Source: Doryteuthis pealeii
Lineage: Eukaryota > Mollusca > Cephalopoda > Myopsida > Loliginidae
Assembly: GCA_023376005.1 (NCBI GenBank)
Contig: CM042157.1
Span: 90,144,570 to 90,208,569, forward strand
DNA length: 64,000 nucleotides
Reading direction: 5' to 3'
The translations under genes were made by a program, and so were the position numbers. The first letter of the stretch is position 1. Every line of letters begins with the position of its first letter. The notes below the pieces were generated by a model. The model searched no databases, had not been told where the DNA came from, and saw nothing but the letters and a program-made list of their open reading frames with translations. Positions 58,342 to 64,000 of the stretch are shown here, one piece after another.

Positions 58342-58980
58342 GCAACAAGAAAAATGTTGGTGAATGGGCCAGGCTTTTCACCTTCTACAATGATACCTGC
58401 ATCAGAAAAGTAAAATCTAAAAATGTTTAGTTTCAGGTTACCCTTACCATGCTTTTAACCTGGACTAATACTTCTTTCATGGATATGTTAATAAAATTCC
58501 ATCTAACTAGGTTTATATGCTAGATTGGCTCATTTACATTCACCAATTTATATATTTTGTTAATTAAAAAAGATCTTTGTTCATAGCCAAAGAAAGAAAG
58601 ATTATATTTTAAAAAATTCTAAGTATCTTTGATATAAAACTAACAGTTTTTTCTTCTCTCTAAATTGTGAAATTGTGAAGAACACTGTAAAAACTGGAAC
58701 ATTAAAAGATTAGTTCTTAAAGACATATTGCCAGATTACTTACCAGTGCTTTGCTATTATCTTAAGGCAATCTATAAATGTTAATGCTGAATTGTGCCAA
58801 ATATTAGGCATTCTCTGCTTTAAATAACCACTTTAGCCTGTGAGAATATAGACAAGAACTGTATCAGTATTTTTTACCCTTAGTTTTAAAGACTAAAAAA
58901 TCGAATTGTATAACTATAGTTACATTTTCACTCTAGAATTTCACTTGTATTAATGTCACTATAGTAACAACTAATTGAAT
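58342..58980. other. AT-rich DNA
   Basis: Nothing recognised. Confidence 0.4.
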
Positions 58981-58984
58981 TGTA

Positions 58985-59065
58985 TCACTATCACCATCAA
59001 CAAGTCGCGCTGTTGGCACGGATATTCATGACAATCTCTCTCCATCCGTCCCTGTCACTCATCAT
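58985..59065 (-). pseudogene. RTE-like LINE last codons and tail
   Basis: The minus strand reads MSDRDGWREIVMNIRANSAT, the extreme C-terminus of RTE ORF2, followed by a GAT-rich tail. About 80 bp survive. Confidence 0.7.
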
Positions 59066-59074
59066 TCAAAAATA

Positions 59075-59168
59075 ATATGCATACATGAAATGTAGAGAAT
59101 TCCAGAAAATATCCAAAAATAATATGCATACATTACATGAAATGTGGAGAATTCCAGAAAATATCCCA
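59075..59168. repeat. Short tandem duplication
   Basis: AAAAATAATATGCATACAT...GAATTCCAGAAAATATCC occurs twice in a row. The second unit has seven extra bases. Confidence 0.85.
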
Positions 59169-59765
59169 CTATCAAAAATGTGTTAACTCAGTTCCCACGT
59201 TATGTGCAGCATGGGTTAAGTAATACATACACTTTACATTGAAAATTTACATAGAATTGTGCACAAAAATATGTTTATATTTTATTTCATGGTGATCAGG
59301 ACAAGCAACATGCTATACTCAATTCAAATCAGATAACAGACACTAATAGGACTGGTGGTTATTTCTATGTCTGTAGGGCCAAAGTACTCCAGTGTTAAAT
59401 TAGTTGTTACTTTAAATTTGCAGTAGACTTAAGAAATTGGCATGTGCTTGTTGTATGTAAGGTGGGGAGGACACTTATGATGTGGCCAGAGAGCAATGGG
59501 GGACAGCATCCAAAAATAGTTTACAAACCACTGAGTTATACCAACATCTAATGTTTTAATATTATATTTAATATAATAAAAAAAAAATACAATTTTTAAC
59601 ATCTAAATGCCTTAAAAGAAAAATAATTTTTAGTTTCTATAAACTAGAAAACTTAAAACCTGAAAAGTCACCCCAAATTTCTTAAACTTGGAATTTTGGG
59701 AGATAGAGAAACAGCATTAATGTTCTATACTAACCTAATAACATTTTCTTTTTCTAATAAGAAGT
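59169..59765. other. AT-rich DNA
   Basis: Nothing recognised. Confidence 0.4.
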
Positions 59766-60130
59766 TCTAGCACCTATATGATTTTCCCAACCCTATTGCC
59801 CTTATGGCAAGCCCCAACCCCTTTTTATCATATGGGTGCTAGAAGACGGTGGCTGCGGGTCTACATGTCCTGGGAATGACGTTAAACTCTATCTGATGGT
59901 AAGGTTCTAGTTTTGGAGGTTTGGGGAATGTGGAGCACCCCTTCATCACCATTGCTCCCTGGTCCACTCTGACCCGGAGTGGTAGTACCTGTTAGGGTTC
60001 CATCTATGGGTTAAATAGAAAAATGTATTTATAAACAAAATTGTATTATCCATTAAGAATTGATTTATTTCAAAACTTTATTGGCATTAAATGATCCACT
60101 GAGGTTGATATGCCGTAAAACAAAACAAAC
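59766..60130 (+). mobile_element. 0.56-kb retroposon (family C), 5'-truncated copy
   Basis: Starts inside the element at TAGCACCTATATGATTTTCC and runs to the A/C-rich tail. 5' truncation is the usual product of incomplete target-primed reverse transcription. No clear duplication. Confidence 0.85.
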
Positions 60131-60273
60131 AAACAAATAAATTCTTAAAACTGAGCGTATAGAACAGTGATACAATTCAATAAAATGTTATTTTCTTAAA
60201 TAGGAACTATTAAATGTTGCTATAGTGATACTGTCTCTTTAACTTATCTGTGAGATTGGATTTCCATATGACC

Positions 60274-60655
60274 GATAGAGTTCTTCCAGGCTGTTGTCGT
60301 GTCAGTGCTGCTGTATGGCTGTACCACCTGGACCCTAACGAAGTGACTAGAGAATAAACTAGATGGGAGCTGCACAAGAATGCTGCGGGTGATCCTGGAC
60401 AAGATGTGCAAACAGCACCCCATGAGAAAGCATCTGTACGGCCACCTGCCACATATCACCCAAACCATCAGAGTAAGACGGACAAGACACGCGGGACACT
60501 GCTGGAGAAGCAAGGACGAACTCATAAGCGACGTCCTCCTGTAGAAGCCGGTACATGGGCACGCCAGTGTGGGCCAACCAGCAAAGACGTACATTGATCA
60601 GCTCTGTGCAGATACAGGATGCTGCACAGAGGACCTCCTGAGAATGATGAGTGAC
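60274..60655 (+). pseudogene. RTE-like LINE RT C-terminal fragment, copy 2
   Basis: Frame reads FFQAVVVSVLLYGCTTWTLT, a stop, then LDGSCTRMLRVILDKMCKQH and RVRRTRHAGHCWRSKDELI. This is the post-catalytic RT domain of RTE-like LINEs. VHGHASVGQPAKTYIDQL follows after another stop. The minus-strand frames of 80 and 116 codons here are shadows. Confidence 0.85.
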
Positions 60656-61430
60656 ATGTTAGTATGCAAAAATTTAATTAGCACAGTGAGGGTCAATTGG
60701 TTGTGATTTACATTTTGTCATAGATTTTGTTAAAGAAAAAAAAAACATTTTCTTGATTCTAATGACCTCTTTCTGCTCCCCTGTCTCTTTTTTTTCCCCC
60801 TCATAGCTCTCTTGGATCTTTCCATAACCCCCAGGCAGTGGGCCGTACCACCCACTTTAAAAATGACTTGTATAACTGATTCCAGAAGCATAAGAAGAAA
60901 AGTGGAAAGGAAATCCCATGTAAATTAATTGAAATATAATGTTTCAACCTCTTAACAACACTGCTGGATATTTCATTTACATAATGATATATTCTCCCAA
61001 GCCCAGATTTTTTTTAAATAAAAATTTTTTTGATAGTTCTTCTGATAAGACTTGGGAGGTTATTAATCCATATTAATAAATTCCTGACATTTATTTTTAT
61101 AATTGAAAAATGATATGCTTGGATTCTCTCAGACTATCCAAAATTATTTCTTTCTTTTTGTTAAAATATAATAAACAGCATAGTTTGAACATTGATTGTA
61201 TCTATATGATTAGAATTATTATTCTTACCTTTTTGGATATTATGAATATTTTTACTTGGTTAATTTAAAAAAAAAAATTTCTTAGCCAATATTCTACAAT
61301 GGAAGAATTAATTGTTGATAAAAACATTTTAATAAATCTGTTGGCTTTTAAATAATTTTATAACTAATACCTTAAAAAATACTATTGCTTTCTGATTATT
61401 ATAATTGGCAAAAGTGTTTATTCATTGTAC
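60656..61430. other. AT-rich DNA with one exon-like block
   Basis: At 60778-60807 a long pyrimidine tract ends CCCCCTCATAG, followed by GC-richer sequence open for 23 codons in one frame and 38 in another. Not assigned; see findings. Confidence 0.3.
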
Positions 61431-62565
61431 AAGGGTCATTTAATAAATAAGGTAAATTTTGCCTAAAGAGTAGTCAATAGGATGCTGTTCTGGATATAAA
61501 ATTGATACTGCTATGGGTTGAAAATTCTATCTGGAACAGCATCAATCCAATGTAACATGGAATGAGCACCAAATGCTCTGTGTAGCAATTACAGATTTAC
61601 CAGTCTTAAAAGAATGTTTCAACAGCAAATGTATGGTGTACATTGGTACACGCCATGATCATAACTGATTGTATCTAGAAAAAAGAAAATTGTAAGACAT
61701 TAGCTAGATGGAGCTACCATTACTATTTGTCTAAGTTCACTTGCACCACACAGGTAACCGTTTAAAGTGCGGGAAGTATATCTGCCGCACCCTGTATGAA
61801 AAGGAATTATTGTTATTGAGGTAGAAATTAGTGTGCTGTCTCTTATATTAATTGCTCACCTTGTGCTATGAATCTATAAATAACTAATAATCTTTTTTTT
61901 TTGTATGAAGGTTGGGTTGTTTTGGAATTGGCCTAATTGTATGCTAAATAGAATTAGTTTAAAATTCTAGCTGAGGTAATGTGTTCACTTATTGGGAAAG
62001 GCATGCAACTATTTCTCTTTATAGATCAGGTCAAGTATCACTCCTGCTGATGTTACCATCTAACTAACACAACCTGTCATATGTTACTTAGTGAGAAGAA
62101 AAAAACCTACTGAACTATATTTCATTTCTGATTTGTTACTTAAACAAAATGAACAATGTTTTCTTTTTTTAAACAAACTGATTGCTGATGAAAATTCAAT
62201 ACTTTACAAAAATGCTAGAATTCAAAAGATTCTGGGAGTAAACAAAAAGAATCACCACTAATTATATCAAAAGTCAAGTGATGCTGTCTACATGGTTGGA
62301 TTGGAATGGATACTTCTACTATAAGCTTCTTCTGGAGAAGCAAATGATTGGTTCAAACAAGTACTGCTCTTATTTAGACCAACTGAAGACAGTAATCAAA
62401 AGAAAATATCCCGACTTAAGAGAAAGAGCATAATAGTCCTTTAGGGTAACACCAGGCTGAATATTTCTTTTATGACCAGGTAAAAAGTATTACAGCATGG
62501 CTGAGAAGTTTACACTCCTCTGCTGACATATTTCCGTAGATATTGCCCCTTTTTAAAATTACTAT
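61431..62565 (+). pseudogene. mariner transposase remnant
   Basis: Starts near TACAAGGGTCATTTAATAAA, a mariner-type terminus. In broken frames from about 62170: ILYKNARIQKILGVNKKNH, then LSTWLDWNGYFYYKLLLEKQ carrying the second catalytic Asp, then YLDQLKTVIKRKYPDLRERA. MTR and QHG residues follow near 62480. The third catalytic Asp region is deleted. Stops and frameshifts show it is dead. The right terminus was not found. TACAGGGTGCGGCAG (inverse, 61780-61795) may be an end of another element inserted here. Confidence 0.75.
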
Positions 62566-62837
62566 TTATTCTGATCTTTCCAAAAGTTACAGAAGATAGT
62601 TTTCCAAAACAATAATTATATTCTTCAGTCAAGTTAATGTAAATTTTTTTTTCTAATTGTATTTCATCTTTATTCAATAAATCAAAATACTTTTGTGGAC
62701 ACCCAATAACACTGATGATAATTCAACAATTTTCATTAGTAAAATTCCTTAATGAGGGCTTTTAACAAGTCAGTAGTATTTGTATAATGTGTTCTAAATA
62801 TCTGACTTGTTTTCTTTCCTTTCATTCTTTGGTTTAG

Positions 62838-62969
62838 TTTTATGGCATATCAACCCCAGTGGGTCATTTAATGCCAATAAAGTTTTGAAATAAATCAATT
62901 CTTAATGGATAATACAATTTTGTTTATCAACTCATGTTTTTCTATTTAACCCATAGATGGGACTCATTC
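62838..62969 (-). repeat. 0.56-kb retroposon 3' end fragment
   Basis: Inverse of the last 130 bp (GGCATATCAACC...CCCATAGATGGGAC). Confidence 0.85.
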
Positions 62970-63722
62970 TTTGGTATATGGTTGATGATATCTAAAATAT
63001 GCTGAGTAGAAAGTTTTACAATATTTTGGCAATGTGAGGCCGAATTCATCTGCTTTGGATACTTTTTCTGAGGTTGTGTAAATGTTTAACCACACTGTAT
63101 TGTGAGATCCTGATCCTGCACTGATAATCTTTGGGTACTACTTACTGAATTTGCCTGTATTATACCTTGGAACACGGCATTGGAAGATACAGTTATAAGC
63201 ATACCTGAACTTGCATGATCATTAAGGTTCTTGCAACCCAAGCAAAACTTTTTGAACTATCTGGTTATTCTACTGTGATCAACTGTGCCTTAACCTTTCA
63301 GACAACAAATATTTTTTGGCTGCTTCCATGGTATTTCATGGCCTGGTTCAAACTTGGAAAGCATAAATTTTCAAATTAGACTACATTGCATATTAATCTG
63401 TGTGTCTTTCAAATCTCACATGGAGTGAAGCAATGCATAATGTCAGCACATGATCATGATACTACCAAATCATAGTGGGTATCTTCCATTGTTTGAACTG
63501 ATTTGGTCATGTGATATATGTTGGCGTTTTTGTGATATAAGGTGTGTTGGATTTCTGACCGCCATTCTCGGCCAGTTGTAAGAACTTAAAGTAAGTAAGT
63601 CCTGAGATCTAGAATCCTTTGGTGAGTGAATAAGTCCTGCTATACAGAATCCTTTGGTAATTCCTATGAGGTCCAGTGAGATAATCACATGAGGTCCGTA
63701 CTCCACGAGTGTCCAAAGTGCA
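62970..63722. other. Unassigned DNA leading into the foldback
   Basis: TGTTGGATTTCTGACCGCC at 63547 and a partly repeated AGAATCCTTTGGT (63611, 63646) suggest transposon sequence. The 78-codon minus frame shows no family motif. Confidence 0.35.
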
Positions 63723-64000
63723 ATGCCTAGGTGTTCTCAGACCTTCAGTATATATAATAATATCAGCAGCAGAGCACTGTCAGTGACTGGTTAATGGGTT
63801 GGTCATGTGACACTTGGCGAGTCTATAAGTAGAAGTGGACTTTTGACGCACGCCTTATATATTAAAATTCCAACAACCAGATGTCCACTTCTACTTATAG
63901 ACTCGCCGGTAACCATGTGACCAACCTATTGGCCAATCACTGGCAGTACTCTGCTGCTGATATTGTTATTTATACTGGCTGTTCTGGTCATACCTACGCA
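63723..64000. mobile_element. Foldback inverted repeat cut by window end
   Basis: 63748-63835 is the inverse of 63886-63972, with CGAGTCTATAAGTAGAAGTG and GGTTGGTCA-TGTGAC in each arm. Weaker pairing extends outward from 63723 to the window end. Centre of about 50 bp. TATAAGTAG may be a TATA box, giving divergent promoters, as in LTR-type inverted pairs. Confidence 0.7.

Noticed and set aside
60210..60594. Minus-strand open frames of 72-116 codons
   Set aside because: Antisense of the RTE reverse transcriptase fragment.

Overview
The window is animal nuclear DNA: very AT-rich, full of microsatellites, and built mostly from decayed transposable elements. I found no intact host protein-coding gene. 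The mix suggests a mollusc, most likely a gastropod: CR1/jockey-like and RTE-like LINE tails, several tRNA-derived SINEs, short solo LTRs, Helitron-like elements, and a Penelope-type palindrome carrying hammerhead ribozyme cores. The species is an impression from repeat style, not a search result.

Layout. 1-10.4 kb: two Helitron-like copies, a dead LINE reverse transcriptase, a palindrome with a hammerhead ribozyme core on each strand (3.5-3.9 kb), a tRNA-derived SINE, LINE 3' ends, two terminal-inverted-repeat elements with 8-bp target duplications, and a 247-bp GC-rich, highly structured retroposed sequence inside the second Helitron (9988-10234). 10.4-18.1 kb: more reverse transcriptase fragments, large tandem repeats, a short clean Helitron and a second LINE copy carrying a SINE. 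18.1-24.5 kb: low-repeat DNA with the only promoter-like segment (CpG cluster, CCAAT, TATA, then a splice donor near 19.43 kb), perhaps the 5' end of a plus-strand host gene. 24.5-33.9 kb: a foldback element, mariner debris, solo LTRs, a 0.56-kb retroposon with target duplications, an internally deleted Ty3/Gypsy element with both LTRs, and a second type of palindrome. 35-48 kb: a palindrome derivative, LINE tails, a third 8-bp-TSD element, three more solo LTRs (one with another LTR family nested inside) and further SINEs. 48.6-51.2 kb: an inverted duplication in which one arm preserves the empty site of an insertion in the other. 52-64 kb: an LTR with GC-rich flank, Helitrons, SINEs, RTE fragments, a broken mariner transposase and a foldback running off the window end.

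The parts do not form an operon-like system. They relate through mobility: LINE enzymes are the likely movers of the SINEs and the 0.56-kb retroposon, Helitrons served as landing sites, and LTR families nest in one another. The most interesting candidates are the hammerhead palindrome, the structured 247-bp retroposon, and the abundant 0.56-kb retroposon with a fixed 5' end.
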